Positions 25,138-33,629 of a stretch of DNA of 64,000 nucleotides are shown piece by piece (the first letter of the stretch is position 1; every line of letters starts with the position of its first letter). A program made the translations under genes and the position numbers. The notes beneath the pieces are model-generated. The model was not told the origin of the DNA, did not search any database, and saw nothing but the letters and a program-made list of their open reading frames with translations. The DNA comes from Natronococcus pandeyae (GTDB lineage Archaea; Halobacteriota; Halobacteria; Halobacteriales; Natrialbaceae): positions 434,001-498,000 of the forward strand of contig NZ_PHNJ01000002.1 of NCBI RefSeq assembly GCF_008122205.1, read 5' to 3'.

Positions 25138-25416
25138 ATGAGTGCAAGCGATTTCGAGGAGCGGGTCGTCACCGTTCCACTGCGCGACGTCAAGAAGGGT
25201 CCCAACCACCAGGCCGCCGATTACGCTATGCGACTGATTCGCGAGCACCTCGCGAAACACTTCGCGGTCGACGAGGACGCCGTCCGACTCGATCCCTCGA
25301 TCAACGAGACGATCTGGTCGCAGGGTCGATCGAACCCGCCACGGAAGCTCCGCGTCCGTGCTGCCCGTTTCGACGAAGAGGGTGAGGCCGTCGTCGAAGC
25401 CGAGGTCGCCGAGTAA
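25138..25416 (+). CDS. rpl31e: Ribosomal protein L31e (eL31)
   Basis: A 92-residue large-subunit protein located near the exit tunnel. Conserved segments are [20 protein letters not shown] and [20 protein letters not shown]. It sits between rpl39e (two bases upstream) and eIF6 (two bases downstream) in the standard archaeal order. Confidence 0.97.
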   Translation: MSASDFEERVVTVPLRDVKKGPNHQAADYAMRLIREHLAKHFAVDEDAVRLDPSINETIWSQGRSNPPRKLRVRAARFDEEGEAVVEAEVAE

Positions 25417-25418
25417 AT

Positions 25419-26084
25419 TTGCAACGCCTCGCATTCGCCGGGTCGGCCTACGTCGGCGTCTTCGCCCGTGCGACCGACTCGTGCGTACTCGTTCGCCCGG
25501 ACGTCGACGACGACGTCGTCGCCGACCTGACCGACGAACTCGAGGTGCCGGCCGTCCAGACGACGGTCGGCGGCTCTTCGACGGTCGGCGCGCTAGCGAT
25601 GGGTAACGAAAACGGGCTGCTCGTCAGCTCTCGAGCGCTCGAAACCGAACTCGACCGTCTCGAGGAGGCGGTCGACGTTCCCGTCACCGAACTACCGGGG
25701 AATATCAACGCGGCCGGAAACGTCGTGCTCGCCAACGATTACGGCGCGTACGTCCATCCGGACCTCCCGCGAGAGACGATCCAGATCGTCAAGGACACGC
25801 TCGAGGTCCCCGTCGAACGCGGCGACCTCGCCGGCGTGCGTACGGTCGGGACGGCCGCCGTCGCGACGAACAAGGGCGTGCTCTGTCATCCGAAGGCCAC
25901 GGACGAGGAACTGGACTTCCTCGAGGACGCGCTCGACGTCCGCGCCGACGTCGGGACGATCAACTACGGCGCGCCGCTCGTCGGCTCCGGGCTGATCGCC
26001 AACGACGCCGGTTACGTCGTCGGCAACGACACGACGGGACCGGAACTGGGCCGGATCGAGGACGCGCTGGGCTACCTGGACTGA
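25419..26084 (+). CDS. eif6: Translation initiation factor 6 (aIF6)
   Basis: A 221-residue protein that binds the large ribosomal subunit and blocks early subunit joining. The pseudo-fivefold repeat is visible in recurring LxVPV-x-(R/T) and [18 protein letters not shown] segments. The start is a TTG at 25419: the product then begins [16 protein letters not shown], matching the family N terminus, and the TTG lies two bases after the rpl31e stop. No ATG or GTG is suitably placed. Confidence 0.93.
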   Translation: MQRLAFAGSAYVGVFARATDSCVLVRPDVDDDVVADLTDELEVPAVQTTVGGSSTVGALAMGNENGLLVSSRALETELDRLEEAVDVPVTELPGNINAAGNVVLANDYGAYVHPDLPRETIQIVKDTLEVPVERGDLAGVRTVGTAAVATNKGVLCHPKATDEELDFLEDALDVRADVGTINYGAPLVGSGLIANDAGYVVGNDTTGPELGRIEDALGYLD

Positions 26085-26266
26085 CGTTCTGGTTCTTTCT
26101 CCGACCGGTTTTCGAGTCCCTACAGGAAGACACGAGCACCGCTTTCCGCACCCGACTCGAGGTCCCGTTCTGCGCGAAACCGACTGGCTCGAGCCGTGCT
26201 GATCGAAGCGGAGAGCCGCCTGGAATCCAACGGCTCGGCGGCTACCGAATCGTGGTAGTTCGGTCG

Positions 26267-26578
26267 CTACTGCCGCTCGAATCGGTGGCGGACCACTTCG
26301 CTCTCGTCGTCCCACTCGAAGTTCTCGTGAGCGCGCTCGAGCACGTCCTGGTAGGCATCGAGATCCTCCATTCCCTCGGCTCGTGCGTCCTCGTCGGTGA
26401 GATCACCGAGCGTGCGCTCGGTCACGTCGGTCACCTCGAACGTCGTTCCCTCGATGGTGAACGTGTCGCCCTCCGCGGCGTACTGGTGGCCGCGGTGAAT
26501 CTGTTCGACGTCGCCTTCGAGGGCCTGACCGCGCATCCGTTCGCTCGGCAACAGTTCGGCTGGATCGAGTTCGCTCAT
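26267..26578 (-). CDS. ASCH domain protein
   Basis: A 103-residue acidic protein starting MSELDPAELLPSERMRGQAL. The pattern IHRGHQYAAEGDTFTIEG, FEVTDVTERTLGDLTDEDA and FEWDDESEVVRHRFE fits the ASCH fold (a PUA-like RNA-binding domain). The ATG at 26578 is chosen because upstream sequence in the frame is unconserved. It is on the opposite strand between eIF6 and pfdA, a place where rpl18a (LX) often lies in archaea. A role in RNA binding is inferred from fold only. Confidence 0.8.
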   Translation of the reverse strand: MSELDPAELLPSERMRGQALEGDVEQIHRGHQYAAEGDTFTIEGTTFEVTDVTERTLGDLTDEDARAEGMEDLDAYQDVLERAHENFEWDDESEVVRHRFERQ

Positions 26579-26817
26579 GGGCTCGGGTACGACGGCACGA
26601 GCAAAACCGTTTGGTTCCGCTCGTCGAGTCCAGATACGGCTCGCGGAGGTCGATACCGGACCCGTCGGCCCAACAGTCCGGACGAATATCTGCCTCGGTC
26701 GGGCGCGTTCCACGCCCGAAGACGCGACTCTGTCCTCGGTTCCGTCACGGGTTGTATCCCGACGCCTGGCTTCTATGGAAGGGAAGATTCTTCCGGCTGC
26801 CGAGCAGAAGAACGGTT

Positions 26818-27273
26818 ATGGGACAACAGCAACTACAGCAGCTTTCGCAGGAAATTCAGGAAGTACAGGAACAGATCGAGACTCTCCAGCAGAACGTCGA
26901 GGGAGTTCGGCAGGAACAGGACGAGGTCGACGAGGCCATCGAGGCGCTCGGCACCCTCGAGTCTGACTCGACCGTTCAGGTCCCGCTCGGCGGTGGCGCG
27001 TACCTGCGCGCGACCATCGAGGACATCGACGAAGTGATCGTCGATCTCGGTGCCGACTACGCCGCGGAGTTCGAGGAGGACGACGCCGTCGACGCCCTCG
27101 AGAACAAGAAGGAGCGACTCGACGACGAGATCGACGAGCTCAACGAGGAGATCACCGAGCTCGAGTCGGAGAGCGAGGAACTCGAACAGCAGGCCCAGCA
27201 GATGCAACAGCAGGCGATGCAACAGCAGATGCAGCAGATGCAGGGTCAGCAGGGGCAGGGTCCGGACGAGTAG
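26818..27273 (+). CDS. pfdA: Prefoldin subunit alpha
   Basis: A 151-residue subunit of the archaeal prefoldin chaperone (two alpha and four beta), which holds unfolded proteins with coiled-coil arms. Two long coiled coils (residues 3-50 and 82-140) flank a beta hairpin core (VQVPLGGGAYLRATIED). The C terminus is Gln/Met-rich (QQQAMQQQM). The ATG at 26818 gives MGQQQLQQLSQE, the family-like start; the frame is open upstream. FtsY begins 23 bases downstream. Confidence 0.94.
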   Translation: MGQQQLQQLSQEIQEVQEQIETLQQNVEGVRQEQDEVDEAIEALGTLESDSTVQVPLGGGAYLRATIEDIDEVIVDLGADYAAEFEEDDAVDALENKKERLDDEIDELNEEITELESESEELEQQAQQMQQQAMQQQMQQMQGQQGQGPDE

Positions 27274-27296
27274 CGTAGGGACCGCCACCGATACCT

Positions 27297-28748
27297 ATGT
27301 TCGACAATCTGAAGGAGAAGCTCGGGAGCTTCCGTGACGACGCCGAAGCGGCCGCCGAAGAGAACGTCGAGGAGGTCGACGACGACGAACTCGCGGACGC
27401 GGAACCCGACGACGGTGCACAGCCCGAAGCTGAGGTTGAGACCGAAACCGAGGCCGAGGCTGAGACCGACACCGAGGCTGAGGCCGAGACCGACGTCGAC
27501 GCCGACTCAGTGTCCGAATCGGAATCCCCCGATACTACCGCTGAACCGGTCGACGAGAGCGTTGCCGAGCCCGAGAGCGAACTCGAGGCTGAGATGGCAG
27601 CGCCGACCGAGACGGCGGAAGCGAGTGCGGAGACGGACGTCTCGACCACTGACGGAACCGACGCTCGGGAGTCGACGCCAGAACCCGACCTCGAGAGCGA
27701 AGTCGACGCGGTCGAATCCGGCCCCGACCGTAGCCCCGATTCCGTCCCTCAGAACGAGGCTGACACAGCCTCAGAGCCCGCAGACGCCAAGACCGAGACC
27801 GCCGAGGACGAGGTCGACGCAGAAGTGGACGACGAGGACGTGAGCGAGGACAACGGCGGAACCGGATTCGGCGCCAAGGCCCGCTCGCTCGTCAAGGGGA
27901 AGTTCGTCATCGAGGAGGAAGACCTCGAGGAACCGCTCCACGAACTCGAGATGGCGCTGCTCACGAGCGACGTCGAGATGGGCGTCGCCGAGGAGATCCT
28001 CGACAACATCCGCGACGAACTGGTCGGCGAGACCCGCACCTTCACCACGTCGACCGGCGAGGTCGTCGAGGAGGCGCTTCGCGACGCGATCTACGACGTG
28101 ATCAGCGTCGGTCAGTTCGACTTCGAGGAGCGCGTCGCGATCGAGGACAAACCGCTCACGATCATCTTCACGGGCGTCAACGGCGTCGGGAAGACCACTT
28201 CGATCGCCAAGATGAGCCGCTACCTCGAGGAGCGCGGCTACTCGACCGTGATGGCAAACGGCGACACCTACCGCGCCGGTGCGAACCAGCAGATCCAGGA
28301 GCACGCCGACGCGCTCGAGACGAAGTGTATCAGCCACGAACAGGGCGGCGACCCCGCCGCGGTGCTGTACGACGCCGTCGAGTACGCCGAGGCGAACGAC
28401 ATCGACGTCGTGCTCGGCGACACGGCCGGCCGACTGCACACCGACGAGGGGCTGATGGACCAACTCGAGAAGATCGATCGCGTCGTCGGTCCCGATATGA
28501 CCCTGTTCGTCGACGAGGCCGTCGCCGGCCAGGACGCAGTCAACCGCGCCCGAGAGTTCGACGAGGCCGCCGAGATCGACGGTGCGATCCTTTCGAAGGC
28601 CGACGCCGACTCCAACGGTGGCGCGGCGATCTCGATCGCCCACGTCACCGGCAAACCCATTCTGTTCCTCGGCGTCGGGCAGGGGTACGACGATCTCGAG
28701 CGGTTCGATCCCGACGAGATGATCGACCGGCTGCTCGAGGACGAGTAG
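27297..28748 (+). CDS. ftsY: Signal recognition particle receptor FtsY
   Basis: A 483-residue SRP receptor GTPase. The first 190 residues are an Asp/Glu-rich A domain (typical of halophilic FtsY but long). The N domain begins near residue 195 (KARSLVKGKFVIEEEDLEE) and the G domain follows: G1 GVNGVGKTTSIAK, G3 DTAGR, G4 SKAD. Together with SRP54 (also in this window) it brings nascent membrane proteins to the translocon. It is co-oriented with pfdA, 23 bases apart, as in many haloarchaea. Confidence 0.96.
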   Translation: MFDNLKEKLGSFRDDAEAAAEENVEEVDDDELADAEPDDGAQPEAEVETETEAEAETDTEAEAETDVDADSVSESESPDTTAEPVDESVAEPESELEAEMAAPTETAEASAETDVSTTDGTDARESTPEPDLESEVDAVESGPDRSPDSVPQNEADTASEPADAKTETAEDEVDAEVDDEDVSEDNGGTGFGAKARSLVKGKFVIEEEDLEEPLHELEMALLTSDVEMGVAEEILDNIRDELVGETRTFTTSTGEVVEEALRDAIYDVISVGQFDFEERVAIEDKPLTIIFTGVNGVGKTTSIAKMSRYLEERGYSTVMANGDTYRAGANQQIQEHADALETKCISHEQGGDPAAVLYDAVEYAEANDIDVVLGDTAGRLHTDEGLMDQLEKIDRVVGPDMTLFVDEAVAGQDAVNRAREFDEAAEIDGAILSKADADSNGGAAISIAHVTGKPILFLGVGQGYDDLERFDPDEMIDRLLEDE

Positions 28749-28858
28749 CGGTCGTCGCGCTTCCCGTTCGCGCCACGCCGTCTCTCCTGTCTTCTCCGCG
28801 ACCTGTCGAAATTGCCCGTGTGAGCTTCTTATCCCCCTCGGTGGTAGCGCGGGTGACT

Positions 28859-29701
28859 ATGATCGATTCCGTACTCGTCGTCGGCGCGACCGGGACACAG
28901 GGCGGTGCCGTCGCCAGACACCTGCTCGAGCGAGACGTGGAGGTCCTCGCGCTGACGCGCGACAAGGATAGCGAGAACGCACACGAGCTCGCCGAGCGCG
29001 GCGCGGAGGTCGTCGAGGCCGACATCGGCGAGAAGAACTCGGTCGAACCGCTCGTCGACCAGGCCGACGGCGTCTTTCTGATGACGAACTTCTGGGAGCA
29101 CGGCTACGACGACGAGGTCGAACAGGGAACGAACGTCGTCGAACTCGCCGACGAGGTGGGGATCGACCACCTCGTGTTCTCCTCCGTGGGCGGTGCGGAG
29201 CGGGACACGGGAATTCCGCACTTCGACTCCAAGTTCGAGATCGAGGAGTTGATCGACGGTCGTGGGCTCCCGGCGACGGTCATCCGGCCGGTCTTCTTCG
29301 TACAGAACTTCGAGGGGTTTCGCGAACGGATCGAGGAGGGAACCCTCGCGATGGGCCTCGAGTCGCACGTCCCGTTACAGGTGCTCGACGTCGAGGACCT
29401 CGGCGCGTTCGTCGCCGAAGCCTTCGCCGATCCGGATCGCTACGTCGGCGACGCGTTCGAACTCGCGAGCGACGAACTCCCGCTGCGGGCGATGGCCGTT
29501 CGGTTCGCAGACGCGCTCGGGAGCGAGGTCCGCGCTCACCACCTCTCGATCGACGACGTTCGCGAGAGCCAGGGCGAGGAGTTCGCCGTGATGTTCGAGT
29601 GGTTCAACGAGGACGGCTACGAGTCGCCGATCGACGACCTCCAGGCCGACCACGACGTCGCGTTCAACCGGCTCGAGGACTACCTCGAGCGAGCGTGGTG
29701 A
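28859..29701 (+). CDS. NmrA/HSCARG family NAD(P)-binding protein
   Basis: A 280-residue atypical short-chain reductase. The Rossmann start is SVLVVGATGTQGGAVARHLL, with the NmrA-like NFWEHG, HLVFSSVGG and IRPVFFVQNF segments. HSCARG/NmrA proteins usually bind NADP as redox sensors rather than reduce a substrate, and the normal SDR catalytic YxxxK is not evident. It stands 110 bases after ftsY and is probably expressed separately. Confidence 0.82.
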   Translation: MIDSVLVVGATGTQGGAVARHLLERDVEVLALTRDKDSENAHELAERGAEVVEADIGEKNSVEPLVDQADGVFLMTNFWEHGYDDEVEQGTNVVELADEVGIDHLVFSSVGGAERDTGIPHFDSKFEIEELIDGRGLPATVIRPVFFVQNFEGFRERIEEGTLAMGLESHVPLQVLDVEDLGAFVAEAFADPDRYVGDAFELASDELPLRAMAVRFADALGSEVRAHHLSIDDVRESQGEEFAVMFEWFNEDGYESPIDDLQADHDVAFNRLEDYLERAW

Positions 29702-30084
29702 GCGGGTCGCGATCGTCGACCTGGGGTGCAGGAGCGCTTCTATTTCTACGGAAGGGCCGCCAGCCGACGTACGTCACCGATGGGTCGCCAGCACACGGTG
29801 AGCCATCAGCACGTATGTCATACCGGAGATTGTTGCCGGCATCTGTCGGATAGCTCGCCTCGCTCGATACCACCTGAAACGCATTGTGGGCCGCCCTGTC
29901 TGGTTTTGCGCGCTCGAGTCCGGTCGGCGGTGGCAAGCGTTGCCGGGGTATGCTAGCCCCGACAGGGTTCGCCGAATTGCGGGGCCGTATAGGTGTGGGA
30001 TGGTATTACCCAGCAAACGATGGTCCTTCAAGAGATACCGCTCAGTTCGGCAATCGTCGGCGCGCCCGCCCGGCGGTGGTGCGG
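29702..30084. other. 383-base gap upstream of the siroheme reductase
   Basis: No convincing reading frame is present. A short hairpin CGGGG TATGCTAG CCCCG lies around 29954-29971, and possible TATA-like sequences are near 29990 (GTATAGG) and 30003 (GGTATTACC). The region is long for an archaeal promoter and may carry control sites for the reductase operon. Confidence 0.4.
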
Positions 30085-31785
30085 ATGAACACGACGGAAC
30101 AGTACAAGCAGAACAAGCACCCGCTCGACGTCATCGACGACGTCTACGACTACGCCGAGGAGGGTCTCTCTTTCGACGCGATCGAGGAACGCGCTGGCGG
30201 CGGCGAGTGGGAGCGCCTGAAGTGGGCCGGCATGTACGCCCAGAAGCAGGAGGGATTTTTCATGATCCGGACCAAGGTCCCGGGCGGCTACCTCTCGCCC
30301 GAGCAGGCCGAGGTTATCGGCGAGTGCGCCGAAGACTACGCCGTCGCACCGGAGGAGTACGGCGGCACGGAGCAGAACGAACTCTGGGGTGACGCCTACG
30401 TCGACATCACGACCCGACAGGACATCCAGAAACACTGGATCCGCGTCGAGGACGTCCCCGAGATGTGGGAGCGCTACGACGAGGTCGGCCTGACCACGGT
30501 CCAGGGCTGCGGTGACTCGGCCCGGAACGTGCTCGGCTGCCCGGCGGCCGGCCTCGACGACCACGAGTGTTTCGACGCCCAGCCGGTCGTCGACGCCGTC
30601 TCGGACTTTTTCACCGAGAACCGCGAGTACGCCAACCTCCCGCGGAAGTTCAAGCTCACGATCACGGGCTGTGCCCACGACTGCGCGCAGTCGCAGATCA
30701 ACGACGTCGGGCTCGTGCCGGCGAAGAAGGAACTGGGTGGCGAGCACCTCTACGGCTTCCACGCCCGCGTCGGCGGCGGCCTCTCCGACGGCCCGCGGAT
30801 GGCCTCGCAGCTCGACGTCTTCGTCAGGCCCGAAGACGCCGTCGAGTTCACTCGCGCCGTCGCCCAGACGTTCAAGGAACTCGGCGACCGCAACAACCGC
30901 GGCGTCTGTCGGATGCGCTACCTCGTCGAACAGATGGGTCCCGAGAAATTCGAGGAAGCCGTCCGCGACCGCTGTACCGTCAAGCTCCCGTCAGCGGGTA
31001 CCGACATGACGGTCGGCTACCAGGGCGACCACGTCGGCGTCCGCGACCAGAAGCAGGACGGCCTCAAGTACGTCGGCTTCAACGTCATCGCCGGCCGGAT
31101 GGGCGGCGACGAGTTCGCCGAGGCGGCCCGCGCCGCGAAGGAGTACGGTACCGAGAACGCCTCCGTCCGACTCGCGACGGATCAGAACTTCCTCGTCACC
31201 CACATCCCCGAGGAGAACGTCGACGACCTCCTCGCGGAGCCGTTCGCCCAGGAGTACCAGCCCGATCCCGGCCCGTTCTCCCGCGGTGCGGTCGGCTGTA
31301 CGGGCAACGAGTTCTGCAACTACGCGATCATCGAGACCAAGAAGCGAACCAAGCGCTGGGCCCGCGAACTCGACGAACGGATCGACGTCCCCGACGACAT
31401 CGAGGCGATCCGGATGCACATGTCCGGCTGCTCGGCCTCCTGCGCCCAGCCCCAGATCGCCGACATCGGGTTCCGGGGCGAGACGGTCAAGCTCGACGAC
31501 GAAGACAGTCCGAACGACGAGGGAGACAATATCGTCGAGGGGATGGACTTCGGGCTCGGCGGCTCCTTGGGTGCGGACAACGAGTTCTTAGACTGGGTCG
31601 AGAGCGCGGTTCCGGCCCACGCCGTGATTCCAGCGCTCGAGCAGCTGTTCGACGCCTACGCCGACGACCGCGAGGATGGCGAGAAGTTCCACGCCTGGTG
31701 CCGTCGCGTCGACAACGAGCGGCTCCGCTCGCTCATGCAGGGCGCGGACGCGCCGGTCGCTGGAGGTGTTGCTCATGGGGACTGA
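30085..31785 (+). CDS. nirA: Siroheme-dependent nitrite/sulfite reductase (NirA-like)
   Basis: A 566-residue reductase with two tandem ferredoxin-reductase-like/siroheme repeats. The [4Fe-4S]-siroheme ligands follow the C-x5-C...C-x3-C pattern: C405, C411, C449, C453 (GCTGNEFCN and SGCSASCAQ). The N-terminal repeat has GCGDSARNVLGCP and TGCAHDCAQS, equivalents of the first half. It performs six-electron reduction of nitrite to ammonia or sulfite to sulfide; which one cannot be fixed by motif alone. The ATG at 30085 follows TATA-free, GTG-rich sequence and starts conserved sequence. The next gene overlaps its end by 11 bases and encodes a probable electron donor. Confidence 0.88.
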   Translation: MNTTEQYKQNKHPLDVIDDVYDYAEEGLSFDAIEERAGGGEWERLKWAGMYAQKQEGFFMIRTKVPGGYLSPEQAEVIGECAEDYAVAPEEYGGTEQNELWGDAYVDITTRQDIQKHWIRVEDVPEMWERYDEVGLTTVQGCGDSARNVLGCPAAGLDDHECFDAQPVVDAVSDFFTENREYANLPRKFKLTITGCAHDCAQSQINDVGLVPAKKELGGEHLYGFHARVGGGLSDGPRMASQLDVFVRPEDAVEFTRAVAQTFKELGDRNNRGVCRMRYLVEQMGPEKFEEAVRDRCTVKLPSAGTDMTVGYQGDHVGVRDQKQDGLKYVGFNVIAGRMGGDEFAEAARAAKEYGTENASVRLATDQNFLVTHIPEENVDDLLAEPFAQEYQPDPGPFSRGAVGCTGNEFCNYAIIETKKRTKRWARELDERIDVPDDIEAIRMHMSGCSASCAQPQIADIGFRGETVKLDDEDSPNDEGDNIVEGMDFGLGGSLGADNEFLDWVESAVPAHAVIPALEQLFDAYADDREDGEKFHAWCRRVDNERLRSLMQGADAPVAGGVAHGD

Positions 31786-33529
31786 CCGCGAGGCCGACCG
31801 AAGGGAGGCCTCGAATAGGGTGAGTAGCGCGGAGCGAAGCTCCGCGGACCGTTCGAGCGGGCGAAGCCCGCGAGAAGACGGCGACGCCGCGAACTGCGAG
31901 GCCGACCGAAGGGAGGCCTCGAATAGGGTGAGCGGCGACGCCGCGAACCGCGAGAACGAACGCGCGTTCCCGGGGGTTCCGGAATCGGACGACGAAGACG
32001 ACGCCGTCATCGTTCCCGAGACCAGCGGTGACGCGCCGCGATCTCGCGACGGGACCGATCACGCCCGCGACGGCGCACTCGAGACCGACGCTGCAGGCGA
32101 CAGTTGCGGCCCTGACTCGTGTACCTGCGGCGAGAAAACGCCGAAGACGACGGAACGGGACCAGCCGGTCGCTACCGATGGCGCGGGCGTTGCGAACGTC
32201 GACAAGAATGGCGACCTCGGCGACCTCGAGTTCACCGAACCGGCCGAGGACGTCAGCCAGGACGTCGATAACGGCGAGCCGGACGTCCGCGTCGGGGTCC
32301 CGGAGGGCGTCGACCTCGACACGCCGACGTATTCGATTCGCTCCGAGATGAACGACATCGAGACGCCGGACGAGAAGACCTGGTTCATGGAACTGGACGA
32401 GGCCGTCATCGACGAGGGGCGGTGCATTCAGTGCGGGACGTGCGTCGCCGCCTGCCCCTCCGACTCGATCGGCGTCGGCGAGGACGACCTGCCGGAACTC
32501 GTCAAGATGTGTACGGGCTGTTCGCTCTGCTGGGACTTCTGTCCCCGCGGCGGGCTGCGGTACGAGCGCCAGTGGAAGATCACCGGCGGCGACGACAACG
32601 TCAAGGGCGCCGGCGACCCGATCACGGAGTTCTCCGCGAAAGTCGAGGACGACTGGACCGACGAGGCCCAGGACGGCGGCGTCGTCACCGGCATGCTCGC
32701 GACGCTCCTCGAGGAGGGCGAGATCGACGGCGCGCTCGTCGCGACCGAGAGCGAGGAGGAAGCCTGGAAGGCCGAGAGCTACCTCGCGACCACGGAAGAG
32801 GAGCTCATCGAGAACGCCGGCACGGTCTACAACCAGACGCTCGCGCTCGGCAACCTCGACCTGGCGCAGTGGGAGCACAAGCTTCCCGACAAAGAGTGGG
32901 ACGAGCTCAGCCTCGCCCTGGTCGGCACGCCCTGTGAGATCGAGGGGCTTCGCGCCCTCCAGGACTTCGACTGGGACTACCAGGAACAGAACGAGGGCAT
33001 CCGCGCGGTCGACTACACGATCGCGCTGATGTGTACGAAGAACTTCAACTACTACAGCCTCATGGGCGAGCAACTCGAGGAGAAGCGCGACGTCTCGCCC
33101 GACGAGATCGGCAAGATGGACGTCCTCCACGGCAAGCTGATGGTCTACGACCACGACGGTGAGATGATCATCGAGGAGGACATCGAGAACTTCCACGACG
33201 CCGCGCTCAAGGGCTGTGACGAGTGCGCCGACTTCACCGGCTTCTGTGCCGACGTGACGGTCGGTTCGGTCGGCTCGAGCGACGAGTACTCGAGTGTCAT
33301 CCTCCGGACCGAGCAGGGTGTGAAGGCCTGGGAGCTCACGGAGCCGAAACTCGACTACCACGACTTGGAGGACAAGTCCGCGGTCGGTAAGCTCCAGGGC
33401 TGGGACAAGAAGAAGGCCTTCGAGAGCCTCGAGCGACCGTTCGATCCCGACGCACCGCGCTTTATCGACTACACGGACCACGCCGAGAACTACGGCACGG
33501 CGATGAACCCCCACGACGAAGGACACTGA
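31775..33529 (+). CDS. FrhB/FpoF-like F420 dehydrogenase beta subunit with two 4Fe-4S motifs
   Basis: A 584-residue iron-sulfur flavoprotein of the FrhB/FdhB family. Two ferredoxin-type clusters are visible: C217, C220, C223, C227 and C246, C249, C252, C256 (each CxxCxxCxxxCP). The FrhB-type N and C domains follow (about residues 290-560, with PCEIEGLRALQ, MCTKNFNYYSLMG and CDECADFTGFCADVTVG). Members pass electrons between reduced F420 and Fe-S centres. The first 200 residues are an unusual acidic region with a C111/C116/C118 cluster and repeated EADRREASNRVS units from palindromic DNA. The gene overlaps nirA by 11 bases, pointing to a complex. Confidence 0.82.
   Translation: MGTDREADRREASNRVSSAERSSADRSSGRSPREDGDAANCEADRREASNRVSGDAANRENERAFPGVPESDDEDDAVIVPETSGDAPRSRDGTDHARDGALETDAAGDSCGPDSCTCGEKTPKTTERDQPVATDGAGVANVDKNGDLGDLEFTEPAEDVSQDVDNGEPDVRVGVPEGVDLDTPTYSIRSEMNDIETPDEKTWFMELDEAVIDEGRCIQCGTCVAACPSDSIGVGEDDLPELVKMCTGCSLCWDFCPRGGLRYERQWKITGGDDNVKGAGDPITEFSAKVEDDWTDEAQDGGVVTGMLATLLEEGEIDGALVATESEEEAWKAESYLATTEEELIENAGTVYNQTLALGNLDLAQWEHKLPDKEWDELSLALVGTPCEIEGLRALQDFDWDYQEQNEGIRAVDYTIALMCTKNFNYYSLMGEQLEEKRDVSPDEIGKMDVLHGKLMVYDHDGEMIIEEDIENFHDAALKGCDECADFTGFCADVTVGSVGSSDEYSSVILRTEQGVKAWELTEPKLDYHDLEDKSAVGKLQGWDKKKAFESLERPFDPDAPRFIDYTDHAENYGTAMNPHDEGH
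31788..31932 (+). repeat. In-frame palindromic repeat block inside the FrhB-like gene
   Basis: A perfect 37-base direct repeat occurs at 31788-31824 and 31896-31932, 108 bases (36 codons) apart, so both copies stay in frame. It contains the arms GAGGCC and GGCCTC. Between copies are two hairpins with GAA loops: CGCGGAGC/GCTCCGCG near 31828-31846 and GCGGGC/GCCCGC near 31858-31872. A shorter GGCGACGCCGCGAAC repeat follows each part. This looks like insertion and spread of REP-like elements within coding sequence. Confidence 0.75.
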
Positions 33530-33629
33530 TCGCGTCCGTCGGTTCAACCGTCTCCGTTCTCGTTCGATCGATTCTTTACCGGTTCCAGTTCGCGTACTGA
33601 TTAGTGCGCCCGCCGCGATACGTCGAGTC

